The notes: a model not told the origin generated them from the sequence alone. Positions 36,123 to 45,973 are shown, numbered from the stretch's first letter. The stretch is 64,000 bases of DNA from Candidatus Methanohalarchaeum thermophilum (GCA_001914405.1 MSDW01000002.1:310001-374000); one strand, 5' to 3'. A program made the numbers and translations.

Positions 36123-37204
36123 CTGAAGGACTAAGCTACTCCGCAACCGAATTAAGAGAATATGTAGAAAACAACCTAAAAAAAGAGAACAACATACTCT
36201 ACCCACACAACGGACTAATAGAAAAAGAAAAAACACTAGAACTATTAAATTACTTTGAAGCCAATTGGCAGCAAATAAATACACAAAATGACCTAAACCT
36301 ACCAAATGAATTCAAAGAAACAGAACTAGCAAAAACCATAACAAAAAAAGAAGCCACAAAAAAGGGAACAAAAGCAATCGAACAAGGCAACAAATCCCTC
36401 ATAAATTACCTAACCGGAGACACCAGAAACAAAAACGACTTCTCCGGAATAAAATCATATCAAAAACTAATAAATCGCGTCACCCAATCAGGTTACATAG
36501 TCTACATCCTCGGAAACATGGGAAACGGTAAAACAGACTTCGCTCTACTACTAGCCGAACTATGGAAACAAAACAAAAACGGAAAAATAGGATCCAACAT
36601 AGAAAGCTTCAAACAAAAAGACAGATCAATAAAAAGCTTTCCACAGCTAAAAAAATGGATAAACAAAAACCAAGAAAACATAACCAATAAACTATTCGTA
36701 TTCGATGAAGCAAGCCAATACGCAACCGGCCAAGGAAAAAAAGGATACCTAACCCAGAAATACTTCGGAAAACTCCTAAGAGAATTCAGAAAAAAACAAA
36801 CAACCCTAATAATCATCGGACACACAGGAAAAGACATACATCCAGACATCAGAAGCAATGTAGACGACATAATAGAAAAAACATCTAAAAAGAAAGCCAA
36901 GATATGGAACACACTAAAAAACGGAGAACCAAAAGAACTCCAAACAACACTAAAAAACATACCAAAAACCACATTCAAATACAACACAAAAGAAATCACC
37001 AAATGGAAATGGAAAAAACAACAAAACCAAGAAAAAAACCAACAAAGCAAACCAAAAAAAGAAATAAAAATAGCAAATAAACTAAAGAAAAACCACAACC
37101 TAACAAACCAAGAAATCGCAGACATCATCAACAAAAGCAAAAGAACAGTAACACGATACCTCAACAAAAACCAAAACCAAAACCAAAAAAACAAACAAAA
37201 ATAA
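36119..37204 (+). CDS. P-loop NTPase of haloarchaeal virus type, apparent ATA start
   Basis: About 361 aa. Walker A GNMGNGKTDFALLLAELW, Walker B KLFVFDEAS, then REFRKKQTTLIIIGHTGKDIHPD, all typical of NTPases of haloarchaeal viruses and proviruses. The C-terminus has an HTH-like tail (LTNQEIADIINKSKRTVTR). The frame is open for 133 codons before the first ATG (36518), which lies inside Walker A. GGAGG lies seven bases before ATA 36119, just across the stop of the preceding gene, and is the best start. May drive packaging or assembly. Confidence 0.65.
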   Translation: MTEGLSYSATELREYVENNLKKENNILYPHNGLIEKEKTLELLNYFEANWQQINTQNDLNLPNEFKETELAKTITKKEATKKGTKAIEQGNKSLINYLTGDTRNKNDFSGIKSYQKLINRVTQSGYIVYILGNMGNGKTDFALLLAELWKQNKNGKIGSNIESFKQKDRSIKSFPQLKKWINKNQENITNKLFVFDEASQYATGQGKKGYLTQKYFGKLLREFRKKQTTLIIIGHTGKDIHPDIRSNVDDIIEKTSKKKAKIWNTLKNGEPKELQTTLKNIPKTTFKYNTKEITKWKWKKQQNQEKNQQSKPKKEIKIANKLKKNHNLTNQEIADIINKSKRTVTRYLNKNQNQNQKNKQK

Positions 37205-37370
37205 CCACAGAAAAAAAATAAAAACAAAACAGAGAACAAAACAAATCAAATCAAATCAAATTAAGCTAAGTTACCCAATTTACTATTCCCTATTTTTTCC
37301 CTAAGATCTATTTAAGCCCTTATCCTGTTAGTTCCTTGTTTTTTGTTTGTTCTAAGATCTATTTAATTCT
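37205..37370. other. Convergent gene-end region
   Basis: A/C-rich tail of the virus-like operon with an (AAATC)n stretch at 37243-37262, then T-rich 3' region of the MFS gene containing one arm of a tandem duplication. Confidence 0.4.
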
Positions 37371-37396
37371 TTATCTTGTTAGTTCCTTGTTTTTTG
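37301..37396. repeat. Tandem duplication (two 45-bp copies, 51-bp period) of the MFS gene 3' end
   Basis: CTAAGATCTATTTAA...CTGTTAGTTCCTTG at 37301 recurs at 37352 with few changes. The second copy includes the MFS stop codon. The copies are adjacent, so this is not an attL/attR pair around the cassette. Confidence 0.7.
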
Positions 37397-38567
37397 GTTT
37401 TTTGTTTTTTCTCTGGGTTTGTATTGCTGCTATTATTGCTCCTGTTATCCCAATTAATCCTGATACTAAGAATACGGTGTTTAGGTTTGTGGATATTAGT
37501 ATCCATCCGAAGAAGAGTGGTGCTGCTGTTTGTCCAACATATTTCATTGTGTTATATATGGAGGTTGTTGTTCCCACGGCTGTATCTGGAGCTAGATCCG
37601 TTACCACATCGTTTAATAAAGGCTGTATTAGGCCCATTCCAGCTCCGAAAATCAATAAAGATGGAATAATCTGTTTAATAGTTGGTGAGATTGAAAGCAA
37701 TATCACTCCTGAACCAGTTAAGAGAAAACCAAGTGAGATCAGTGGCTTAAATGATGATTTTGGCGAGATCTTTTCTATATTTAGTGCTACTATTGCACCT
37801 GTTAAAGCTAAAGCAGCTAATATTATTCCTGCCTCCATTTCAGTGTACCCTAATTGGTTTACTAATTTCATTGGAAGAAAAGTGACAATAGTGTACAAAA
37901 GAAAGAAGATAAGAAACGCAGAGGCAAGTATCGCTATTAAATCAACTTTCATTAGACATGACTTTAGTTCAGATGCCCGGTTCAGTCCTTTCTCTGGTTC
38001 ATCATCTAAATTGGTTTTATTTCTGTCTGGTAGATAACTAATTGAGGCTATTGCAACCGGTATTGAAAGACCGTAGAAGTAAAATGGATATCTCCAGTTA
38101 AGAAAAGCTAGAGATCCTCCAAGTAATGGAGCTAGTACTCCTCCTACAGCTGTAGTAGTGCTTAATCTACCCATCGCCCGAACCTTTTCCTCTTCTTGAT
38201 ATAAATCATCTATCAGAGTCATAGCAACAGGCATCAATCCAGCTATACCAACTCCTTGCACAGCTCTAAAAACCAATAGAACCACAAAATTAGATGCAAT
38301 AGAGCAACCTACTCCAGCAAATCCATTCACAACCAAACAAATAAAAGCTACCTTTTTCCTACCAAAAGAATCTATTAAAGAACCCACAAATGGCATTGTT
38401 ACAGCCGTAAAAAAAGTGTAAACCCCAAGAACCAAGCCAACCCTTGACTCCGTCACACCAAAGGGATCCATTAATGCTGGTAAAACTGGCCCCATCAACG
38501 CGCCACCCATCATTCCAAAAAAAGCAATTAAAAGAATTAAGTAAAGAGATTTATTCCAGAAACCCAT
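37371..38567 (-). CDS. MFS transporter (DHA1-like drug exporter)
   Basis: 398 aa with 12 spans. The loop 2-3 motif GSLIDSFGRKKVAFI and GRLSTTTAVGGVLAPLLGG (motif C-like) mark an antiporter-type exporter. A second half follows a charged central loop (PDRNKTNLDDEPEKG). Substrate unknown. Single gene facing the virus-like cassette. Confidence 0.85.
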   Translation of the reverse strand: MGFWNKSLYLILLIAFFGMMGGALMGPVLPALMDPFGVTESRVGLVLGVYTFFTAVTMPFVGSLIDSFGRKKVAFICLVVNGFAGVGCSIASNFVVLLVFRAVQGVGIAGLMPVAMTLIDDLYQEEEKVRAMGRLSTTTAVGGVLAPLLGGSLAFLNWRYPFYFYGLSIPVAIASISYLPDRNKTNLDDEPEKGLNRASELKSCLMKVDLIAILASAFLIFFLLYTIVTFLPMKLVNQLGYTEMEAGIILAALALTGAIVALNIEKISPKSSFKPLISLGFLLTGSGVILLSISPTIKQIIPSLLIFGAGMGLIQPLLNDVVTDLAPDTAVGTTTSIYNTMKYVGQTAAPLFFGWILISTNLNTVFLVSGLIGITGAIIAAIQTQRKNKKPKNKELTR

Positions 38568-39114
38568 AGAATTATTTTCCCCAGTAATCTAAAAACCACC
38601 ATTAAGTACTCTTACTCTCACGCTTAAAAAACTAAAATTAAAACTAAAAATAAAAATAAAAGATGTGACATCCTCTCAGACCTAAATGGGCACGGGTTTC
38701 CTGTCTCTAACCCTCTAATGTCAGAAAGGAAGTTCATGTCCTTTTTGCCTATCGCTTCTGCACTTGTCTATAGAAACTCGAATTTGCTACGAGTCCACTA
38801 AAATTAATTTGGTTTATATAACTTAGATATGAGAAGGAGTTCGTGTATTCTTTTCTTAAAAAAGAGGCCTTATTAATTTCTTATAACTCTATAAGGAGAT
38901 TAAAAAGATAGAAGTTATGAATTTTTTTGTTTGATGTTTAGAAATCAAAAATGAATTTTTTAGTTTGGTTTCTTGGTATTGTTGTTATTTTATTTATTTT
39001 TTTATTTTATTCGTAATATTTATTTTTTTATCGTAATATTTTTATGTTGTTATGGATTTAGTTTTGTTTTAGGTTTTCTTAACTTAAATTACTGATAGGA
39101 GGAATTAATTCTGT
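38568..39114. other. Intergenic region with a probable element remnant
   Basis: 547 bp between divergent genes. 38662-38810 is G/C-richer with self-complementary blocks (GGGTTTCCTGTCTCTAACCC, ACTCG...CGAGT) and starts with GTGACATCC, like an IS right tip in antisense, suggesting a decayed gene-free element. The rest is T-rich leader of the ABC operon, with a TATA-like region before 39090. Confidence 0.4.
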
Positions 39115-40185
39115 ATGAACAAAAAAGGTATTGGTTTTTTAGGTTTGGCATCTAGGATCTGTCTATTGGTTATTTTGGTAACTTTTCTGGTTGGAGCTAG
39201 TGGTTGTATGGAGCAGCCCGGTGATAATGACGTAGATGGGACTGTTAATTTGGTAGATTCTGCTGGTAGGAATTTAACTATTGAGCAGCCGGTGGAGAGG
39301 ATTGTTACTTTGACTAGTGATTCAGCTGAAGCTGTTAGGGCGTTAGATTCTGGTGGGAAGATAGTTGGTGTTACCAAGTACATGAAGGGTACTGATTTTT
39401 GGGGGAATATCTCGGATCAGCCTGCGGTTGGTAGTTGTTTTTCTCCTAATTATGAAAAAATAGCTGAATTAGATCCTGATTTAGTTATTACTTATTCTAA
39501 GTGGGCTGAGGACTTAGAAGATAAATTAAGGCCTTTTAATATAACTGTTGTGAGGTTAGATTTCTATAAGATGGATTCTGTTGATACTGAGTTACAGAAG
39601 TTAGGTAAGGTCTTAGATAAGAGAGAAAGAGCTGAAGAACTACTTGATTTCTATGAAACACAGAAAAACAAGATTAAAAGTAATTTAAGTGAATTACCTG
39701 AAGAGCAAAGATTAGATGTATATATTGAGGGGCATGAGCCGTATAGTACGGCTTCAAGGGAGTCTGGATGGCACCAGGTCCTTGAGCTTGTAGGAGCAGA
39801 TAACATAGCCGAAGACCTTAATGCTACTTATCCTGATGTGAGTTCTGAATGGGTTTTGGAAAATAACCCAGATGTTATAGTCAAAGTGGTAACCGGAGAT
39901 GCATTTGGTTATAATATAGATAATAGCACGAGAGCAAGTGAAATATACGGTGAAATAGTAAATAGAGAAGGATTAAGCGAGGTAGATGCTGTTAAGGATG
40001 GAAAAGTGATATTGATTTCAGAGGATGTTTTATCGGCTATGAGGCATCCGGTAGGCGCTACCTATCTTGCAAAAGGGCTTTATCCAGAAAAACTAAAGGA
40101 TCTTGAGCCGGGAGAGATACATGAAACATATCTTGAAGAATTCCAAAACATAAGATACGATGGAAATTGGTTCTACAGAAAATAA
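39115..40185 (+). CDS. ABC transporter substrate-binding lipoprotein (iron/cobalamin type)
   Basis: 356 aa. Signal peptide with lipobox-like GASGC (residues 27-31), then the class III binding-protein pattern: [64 protein letters not shown]. Captures a metal chelate such as a siderophore, haem or a corrinoid. First gene of a three-gene import operon; the permease overlaps its end by 26 bp. Confidence 0.85.
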   Translation: MNKKGIGFLGLASRICLLVILVTFLVGASGCMEQPGDNDVDGTVNLVDSAGRNLTIEQPVERIVTLTSDSAEAVRALDSGGKIVGVTKYMKGTDFWGNISDQPAVGSCFSPNYEKIAELDPDLVITYSKWAEDLEDKLRPFNITVVRLDFYKMDSVDTELQKLGKVLDKRERAEELLDFYETQKNKIKSNLSELPEEQRLDVYIEGHEPYSTASRESGWHQVLELVGADNIAEDLNATYPDVSSEWVLENNPDVIVKVVTGDAFGYNIDNSTRASEIYGEIVNREGLSEVDAVKDGKVILISEDVLSAMRHPVGATYLAKGLYPEKLKDLEPGEIHETYLEEFQNIRYDGNWFYRK

Positions 40186-41251
40186 TGCTGAGGAAAGCGA
40201 ACACCATTACGATGAGTTCGCAAGTAAAAAAGTATCCTTTATCTTTTTTTCTTTAATTTTATTATTAGCAGTTGCATTGATATCGGTTTCGGCTGGAAGT
40301 GAACTGGTTGGGCCTGTTGATGCTTTAAAAGCTATAATAGATAGGTTTTTTCCAGAAATCTTTGAAATAAGTCACTTAAAGTCAACTATAGTCTGGCATC
40401 TTAGGCTGCCCAGAGTTTTTATGGGCGTGATAGCTGGAGCTGGATTAGCGATAGCTGGCGTGGTAATGCAGAATATATTGAAGAATCCGTTGGCTTCTCC
40501 TTATACCCTTGGAGTTGCTTCTGGTGCAGGATTTGGTGCTGCATTAGTTATAGTCTTAGGATCTGGACTTGGATACAGCTTTTTCTTAACTCAGGACTTA
40601 TTACTGGTATTTAATGCATTTATTTTCTCTTTAGCTCCTTCTTTCTTAATAATTGGAATAACTAGAATAAAGGAGGCTGACTCTTCTACCCTTGTCTTAG
40701 CAGGTATCGCGATGATGTACCTCTTTTCAGCTGGGCTTTCACTCCTCCAGTACCTAGGTGGTGAATCTGAGGTAACTGCCGTAGTTTATTGGCTTTTCGG
40801 TAGTTTATCAAAATCAAACTGGATTAACACAGGTATCGTAGCAGTAGTAACCCTAGTCATGTTAATTCCCTTAGTCTTTTGGACATGGGATTTTAATGCC
40901 TTAATGCTAGGAGATGAAACTGCCTCAAGTTTGGGAGTAGATGTAGAAAAAATTAGGATAAGTGGAATGGTTGTAGCATCTCTTATAACTGCTTCAGCAG
41001 TTTCTTTCCTTGGAACAATCGGTTTTATTGGATTAGTAGCTCCACATATAGCTAGAATAATATTTGGAACAGACCACAGGTTCTTGATACCTTCCTCAGG
41101 TCTACTAGGAGCAATACTCCTTTTATCATCAGATACTGTTGCTAGAACCGTGCTCTATCCCCTTGTACTACCTGTAGGCATACTAACTTCTTTCCTCGGT
41201 GTTCCTCTGTTCCTCTACTTAATAATCAAAAGGAGGCAAAAAAACTGGTAA
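40160..41251 (+). CDS. FecCD/BtuC-family ABC permease
   Basis: 363 aa with about ten spans. Family motifs are [59 protein letters not shown] and [22 protein letters not shown] 40160 lies inside the previous gene in another frame. The end of the gene holds the AGGAGG that serves the ATPase gene. Confidence 0.9.
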   Translation: MEIGSTENNAEESEHHYDEFASKKVSFIFFSLILLLAVALISVSAGSELVGPVDALKAIIDRFFPEIFEISHLKSTIVWHLRLPRVFMGVIAGAGLAIAGVVMQNILKNPLASPYTLGVASGAGFGAALVIVLGSGLGYSFFLTQDLLLVFNAFIFSLAPSFLIIGITRIKEADSSTLVLAGIAMMYLFSAGLSLLQYLGGESEVTAVVYWLFGSLSKSNWINTGIVAVVTLVMLIPLVFWTWDFNALMLGDETASSLGVDVEKIRISGMVVASLITASAVSFLGTIGFIGLVAPHIARIIFGTDHRFLIPSSGLLGAILLLSSDTVARTVLYPLVLPVGILTSFLGVPLFLYLIIKRRQKNW

Positions 41252-42039
41252 AACTAGAAATAAAAAACCTAAGCTATAGTTACAAAAACATAAAAGCACT
41301 TAAAGACATAAGCTTCAAAGTACCCGAAAACACATTAGTCGGCCTAGTCGGACCTAACGGCAGCGGAAAAACCACCCTACTCAGATGCCTAAACAGAGTT
41401 ATCGAACCAAGCAAAGGAGAGATACTACTAAACAACCAACAACTAAGAGAAATAAACAAACAAGAGGTAGCCAAACTAATAGGATACTTACCCCAAATAA
41501 ACGAAGCCAAATTCTCAATTAAAGTATACAACGCCGTCATGATGGGAAGAAAACCCTACCTCGGCTGGAGACCCAACAAAAAAGACAAAAAAATAGTTTC
41601 ATCAATACTAAAAGCCTTCGATATCAACGACCTGGCAATGAGAAACCTAAACGAACTAAGCGGAGGCCAAAGACAAAAAGTCTCACTAGCAAGAGCCTTA
41701 GCACAAGAACCAGAAATACTCCTACTAGACGAACCCACAAACAACCTGGACCTAAAACACCAAATCGAAGTACTCGACATAACCAAACAACAAATTAAAA
41801 ACGAAATGTCAGCCATACTAGCCATACACGACCTAAACCTAGCATCAAGATACTGCGACAAAATAATAATGCTAAAAGAAGGAAAAATATACGCAAAAGG
41901 AGGAAAAGAAATACTAAAACCACAAAACATAGAAAAAGTCTACGACATAAAAGTAAAAACAAAACAAATAAACGGAAACACACTAATAATCCCACAATCC
42001 AACAACAAAAAAATCCCAGAAATATACAAAAAAACCTAA
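41245..42039 (+). CDS. ABC transporter ATPase (FepC/BtuD-like), apparent CTG start
   Basis: 264 aa. Walker [13 protein letters not shown], signature [17 protein letters not shown], Walker [14 protein letters not shown], switch [11 protein letters not shown]. The frame has no ATG/GTG/TTG before Walker A; the first ATG (41539) would remove it. CTG 41245 overlaps the permease stop and lies eight bases after AGGAGG, giving [12 protein letters not shown], a normal family start. Confidence 0.88.
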   Translation: MVKLEIKNLSYSYKNIKALKDISFKVPENTLVGLVGPNGSGKTTLLRCLNRVIEPSKGEILLNNQQLREINKQEVAKLIGYLPQINEAKFSIKVYNAVMMGRKPYLGWRPNKKDKKIVSSILKAFDINDLAMRNLNELSGGQRQKVSLARALAQEPEILLLDEPTNNLDLKHQIEVLDITKQQIKNEMSAILAIHDLNLASRYCDKIIMLKEGKIYAKGGKEILKPQNIEKVYDIKVKTKQINGNTLIIPQSNNKKIPEIYKKT

Positions 42040-42244
42040 AAAACCAAAACAAGAAAAAACCAAAATAAAAAACCCAGAAAAAACCAATAAACCAAAAACC
42101 ACTCTATTTCAGGATATAACACTACCTTGTTGTTTTTAACTGTTTTTTAGAAATTGATTTGTCTTTTGTCCTTTGTTCTTTGTTCTTTGGCAAAAATTTT
42201 CGTAATCTATTTACCTCATTTTTTACTTATATTAAATTGAGTAG

Positions 42245-42629
42245 GTCAACTACTCCTGCTATAATCAAAGATTTTGGAAGGGGCTTATATATGGTACTGC
42301 CAGACAATAGAGATAATTTAATTGTCTGTGTACTAAAATCAGCTTACACACCTATGTGCAGCGGTTGGATTCAACATCCCAGACTTAAGAGCCAGTTGAC
42401 CATGGCTCAACCCAGAGAAAAACTGCATAGCAGAACAACAAGGCAACCGCTCAAGGTTCCTAGCCCCTTAGTAAAGCTCAAAGGCCATTAACAGTTTTTT
42501 CCCACAAGGGAGTGCCTTTGGACCAGGTGTTACTATGTTAAAGAAGATACTAAGACTTTGGAGGCCTCAAACCTCAATTGCTCCTCTACCTAATTGGAGA
42601 TTAGAAAGGGGTTTCCTAGAGGTGAAAAG
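42245..42629 (-). mobile_element. Gene-free IS-derived element with RNA-like interior (type 2, copy 2)
   Basis: Minus strand: target TTCAT (antisense of ATGAA at 42630-42634), left tip CTTTTCACCTCTAGG, left palindrome CTAATC/GATTAG, interior alignable with 18305-18741, right palindrome ending in GTAGTTGAC. In antisense the left tip reads GAGGTGAAAAG, which is the ribosome-binding site of the oxidoreductase gene starting at 42630. Confidence 0.75.
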
Positions 42630-44345
42630 ATGAAGGATATTTGTATTTTGGTTGGTGGTAAGGCTGGTGAGGGGGTTAGGGCTTCTGGAGAAGTTATTGG
42701 AAGGGCTTTGAATAAGGCTGGCTATTATGTATATATTAGAGATGATTATCCGTCCTTGATCGAGGGAGGCCATAATTTTTCTCAGGTTCATGCTTCTGTT
42801 GAAGAAACTTTTAGCCAGAGGAAAGAGATAGATTTAATTGGAGCTTTTGATGAAAGAACGGTTTTTGAGCATCGTGACGAATTTAAGAGTGATTCAATTT
42901 TAGTTGTTAATTCGAATAAGGTTGAAGTTGATTCTGAGTTGAGGGAGGAGGTTAAGGATGTTGTTGGTTTACCGATTTCCGATTGGAGGAAGGAGGTTGG
43001 TGGCCCTGAAATAATTGAGAATACTGGTTTTGCCGCAGCAATAACTTCTCTAATTAGTTTGGATCCAGATTATTTAAATGAAGTTTTTAGACAGGAGTAT
43101 GGGGATAAAGCTGGTATTAATATAAGTTTAGCTGAAAAAACAATTGGAGAATGTAAAGATAGGTGTAAAGAGTTATTTGAATTAGATGAAGTTGATGAAG
43201 GTGGTAAAGCTCTTTTGTCTGGTAATCAATCTATTTTACTGGGAGCTGTTTCAGCGGGACTTGATTTTTATGTTGCTTATCCTATGACTCCTGCTACTTC
43301 TATACTGCATTTCGCTGCACAGAATCAAGAGGAATTAGGTCTTGATGTTATGCAACCTGAGAATGAGATAGCCGTAATTAATATTGCATTAGGAGCTTCT
43401 TTTGCTGGAAAAAAGAGCATGGTAGCTACTTCTGGAGGAGGATATGACCTGATGCAGGAAACTATCTCATTAGCAGGGATGAGTGAAACTCCCATACTGT
43501 TAATTGAAGCACAGAGACCTGGTCCAAGTACTGGAGTACCAACCTATACCTCACAGGCAGACCTTAAGTATGTGTTAGAAGCTGGGCACGGTGAATTCCC
43601 CCATATTGTTATAGCTCCTGGAGATGTAAGGCAAGCTTTTTATCTAACGGGAAAGGCACTCAACCATGCTTGGAGATATCAGACACCGGTTACTGTATTG
43701 GTGGATAAGCACTTGAGTGAAAGCCTAAAAAATACAGAAATAGATCCAGACAAGATAGAGGAAACAGAGCCCAAGAAACTACCTAAAGAACAAAATAATC
43801 GATTAGAACATAATAAAGAGACATATAATAGATATTTTTTAACTGAAGACGGTGTTTCTCCATTAAAGTTTCCTGGTAACGATGTAATAGTTAAAAACAG
43901 CAGTTACGAGCACTTAGAAAATGGTTTGACCACTGAAAAACCAATAGAAGTAGAAAAAATGCAGGAAAAAAGACTTAAAAAAACACAAAAGATCAAGAAG
44001 CAACTAAGAAATGAGCAAAGAGTTTGGTCAAAAGAAACAGGATCCGATACCTCGGTGATCACTTGGGGATCCACCAAGGGAGCCGTGATCGAAGCTACAA
44101 AAGAGATAGAAGACCCAATATCAGTTATTCAACCACTTTATATGTGGCCATTTCCAATTAAAGAACTTAAAAACAAATTAAGTAACAAGAAAACAGTAAT
44201 TTCAGTTGAAGCTAACTCTACAGCACAATTAACTAGCCTAATTAAAGAAAAAACAGAGATAAACATCGATAACACAATATTAAAATATAATAGTAGGCCT
44301 TTTTATCCAAAAGAATTAGCAAAGCAGATAATGGAGGTGATCTAA
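42630..44345 (+). CDS. 2-oxoacid:ferredoxin oxidoreductase, fused gamma-alpha subunit
   Basis: 571 aa. Residues 1-190 are the gamma-type domain (GGKAGEGVRASGEVIGRAL, RDDYPSLIEGGHNFSQVH). Residues 195-end are the alpha domain (YPMTPATSI, PENEIAVINIALGASFAGK, TSGGGYDLMQE, QRPGPSTGVPTYTSQADL). Oxidatively decarboxylates a 2-oxoacid with CoA and ferredoxin; which acid is not decidable. ATG 42630 is chosen, preceded by GAGGTGAAAAG. The beta subunit follows directly. Confidence 0.9.
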   Translation: MKDICILVGGKAGEGVRASGEVIGRALNKAGYYVYIRDDYPSLIEGGHNFSQVHASVEETFSQRKEIDLIGAFDERTVFEHRDEFKSDSILVVNSNKVEVDSELREEVKDVVGLPISDWRKEVGGPEIIENTGFAAAITSLISLDPDYLNEVFRQEYGDKAGINISLAEKTIGECKDRCKELFELDEVDEGGKALLSGNQSILLGAVSAGLDFYVAYPMTPATSILHFAAQNQEELGLDVMQPENEIAVINIALGASFAGKKSMVATSGGGYDLMQETISLAGMSETPILLIEAQRPGPSTGVPTYTSQADLKYVLEAGHGEFPHIVIAPGDVRQAFYLTGKALNHAWRYQTPVTVLVDKHLSESLKNTEIDPDKIEETEPKKLPKEQNNRLEHNKETYNRYFLTEDGVSPLKFPGNDVIVKNSSYEHLENGLTTEKPIEVEKMQEKRLKKTQKIKKQLRNEQRVWSKETGSDTSVITWGSTKGAVIEATKEIEDPISVIQPLYMWPFPIKELKNKLSNKKTVISVEANSTAQLTSLIKEKTEINIDNTILKYNSRPFYPKELAKQIMEVI

Positions 44346-44346
44346 C

Positions 44347-45177
44347 ATGGATGAATTTGATACCTCTGCCACAAACACTTGGTGCCCTGGCTGCGGTAAT
44401 TTCGCTATCCTAAGAAGCTTTAAAGACGTCTTAAATAACTTAAATAAGGAAGAAGTTAAAAAGGAGGATATAGCAATTACCACAGGAATCGGATGCCACG
44501 GAAAGATCTTTGATTACCTAGATGTAAGCGGCTTCTACTCTATCCACGGCAGAGCAGCTGCAACCGCAACAGGAATAAAAATAGGTAACCCAGATCTAGA
44601 AGTAATAAGCTTCGAAGGAGATGGAGACGCATACAACGAAGGAATAAGCCACCTAGTCCACGCAGCAAGAAGAAACATAGATATAACCGTACTAGTACAC
44701 GACAACAAGATCTACGCTCTAACAACCGGCCAGTTCACGCCAACAACTCCAATCGGATACAAAGGAAAATCAACTCCAAAAGGAAACATAGAACCACCAC
44801 TAAACCCAATAGAATTCATGATCGCAAGTAAAGCATCCTTCGTAGCCAGAGGATTCGCAGGAGACAGAAAACACCTAAAAAACCTCATACACAAATCAAT
44901 AAAACACAAAGGATTCTCCATAATCAATATACTACAACCAACAGTAGCATTCCAAAACACATGGAAATACTTTAGAGAAAGAGTCTACAAACTACAAGAA
45001 ACCAAACACGACCCAAAAAACAAGATACAGGCCATAAAAAAATCCAAAGAAAACGAACAAAAAATCCCAATAGGAATATTCTACAAAAAACAAAGAAAAA
45101 CATACCAACAAGCAATAAACGAACAAACAACCAACAAAAAACAAAACATACACAAAGTAATCGAAAACCTAAAATAA
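44347..45177 (+). CDS. 2-oxoacid:ferredoxin oxidoreductase, beta subunit
   Basis: 276 aa. TPP-binding subunit: WCPGCGNFAILRSF, GIGCHGKIFDYLDVSGF, HGRAAATATGIKIGNPDLEV, and the Mg/TPP motif GDGDAYNEG with DNKIYALTTGQFTPTTP. A perfect GGAGGTGATC precedes the ATG, inside the end of the alpha gene, so the two are coupled. The two-subunit form (gamma-alpha plus beta) is common in halophilic archaea. Confidence 0.92.
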   Translation: MDEFDTSATNTWCPGCGNFAILRSFKDVLNNLNKEEVKKEDIAITTGIGCHGKIFDYLDVSGFYSIHGRAAATATGIKIGNPDLEVISFEGDGDAYNEGISHLVHAARRNIDITVLVHDNKIYALTTGQFTPTTPIGYKGKSTPKGNIEPPLNPIEFMIASKASFVARGFAGDRKHLKNLIHKSIKHKGFSIINILQPTVAFQNTWKYFRERVYKLQETKHDPKNKIQAIKKSKENEQKIPIGIFYKKQRKTYQQAINEQTTNKKQNIHKVIENLK

Positions 45178-45306
45178 ACCAAAAAAAAGAAAAAACCCAA
45201 AAAAACCAGCAAAAACCTGTCTTACTTATCAACCACCACATAAAAACCTTATTTCACCAATAAAACAATTAAATAAAATAAAGAAGGACTAAAAAAAGTT
45301 TTTTAT

Positions 45307-45362
45307 CTATTTGACTGAAAAAACACCTTCCTAAATCTTTTGATTAGGTAGAGGTAATTCAC
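45307..45362 (+). repeat. Solo terminal hairpin 6
   Basis: After TTTTAT: CTATTTGACTGAAAAAACACC, palindrome CTAAATC...GATTAGG, then AGAGGTAATTCAC. Its last bases supply the TGA stop of the small protein at 45359-45535. Confidence 0.8.
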
Positions 45363-45535
45363 TCTTCTTCTAGAAGGTCTTTAGTATTTTCCTTAGATGT
45401 ATCTAGATCTTGGTCAAAGGCTTCTCCAGCTGCCTCAAATGTTTTAGTGGTAATAGCCTTTCCATCAGGATCAACTCCAGCGTGACCCATACCATGGTCC
45501 TCATCAGACATACCACAACCACAGTTATAACACAT
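45359..45535 (-). CDS. Small Cys-rich acidic protein (MCYNCGCG type)
   Basis: 58 aa. Starts MCYNCGCGMSDEDHGMGHAG and ends in an acidic helix (FDQDLDTSKENTKDLLEEE). I recall short proteins with this CxxCxC start in haloarchaea; function unknown, possibly metal binding. ATG 45535 is chosen because GGAGGTG lies seven bases upstream. Confidence 0.7.
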   Translation of the reverse strand: MCYNCGCGMSDEDHGMGHAGVDPDGKAITTKTFEAAGEAFDQDLDTSKENTKDLLEEE

Positions 45536-45661
45536 CAACACACACCTCCATTAAATTATATTATACCATTCCCTCCTATAACAAATATGAGGCTTAGAAA
45601 AAACCACCAAAAAGACCAACTTTTTTTAGAAATCTATATAAAACAGTTTGACCTATTTTAT

Positions 45662-45973
45662 TTTAGTAGTTGAGAATGCTTCCTTCTAATCTCTGATTTT
45701 GGTAGGAGGGATGAGTCAACTCCTCTTAGGGCTTAAATGATTCTGTGTTTTAGGTTTTGGGTGTGGGACAAAGGTTTTGGCCGAAGGCTAAAGCCCGTGG
45801 ACAGATTGAGAGTTCTGGTTACCAAGCTCGCTGGATGAATCGGGAACCTCCCCATAGAAAGCTTCCTAGATAAGGGCCGCCTGGGACTGAGATTGGATGA
45901 CGGCGGTAGGAGGTAGACCTCTTTGACTCTGGAGCACTCTTCCTGATCTCTGACTTTTGTAGGGGGGAGTCAC
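45662..45973 (+). mobile_element. Gene-free IS-derived element with RNA-like interior (type 3)
   Basis: Left end GTAGTTGAGAATGC with a palindrome of the family (CTAATCTCTGATTTTGGTAG), right end CCTGATCTCTGACTTTTGTAGG and GGGGAGTCAC. Interior 45740-45930 is G/C-rich with pairs GGCCGAAGGCTAAAGCC and GCCGCC...GGCGG. Different in sequence from types 1 and 2. No coding frame. Confidence 0.6.

Larger units (their letters stand above)
32525..37204 (+). mobile_element. Virus-like cassette resembling a pleolipovirus structural module
   Basis: Eight close-packed plus-strand genes: two small proteins (one ParB-like), a large hairpin, a signal-peptide/C-terminal-anchor spike-like protein, a second exported anchored protein, one or two small membrane proteins and a P-loop NTPase of a haloarchaeal virus type. 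Spike, small membrane proteins and NTPase occur in this order in pleolipoviruses. I find no replication protein, VP3-like protein or integrase, so it may be a remnant or a satellite. The ends are not defined. Confidence 0.5.

Noticed and set aside
37301-37396. attL/attR pair of the virus-like cassette
   Set aside because: The two copies are adjacent on the same side of the cassette and not on both sides. I found no matching copy near 32.3-32.5 kb.
45740-45960. RNase P RNA or SRP RNA
   Set aside because: Neither the RNase P core GAGGAAAGTCCG and ACAGAAA nor the SRP tetraloop region GGAAG-x-AGCA is present, and the block lies between IS ends.
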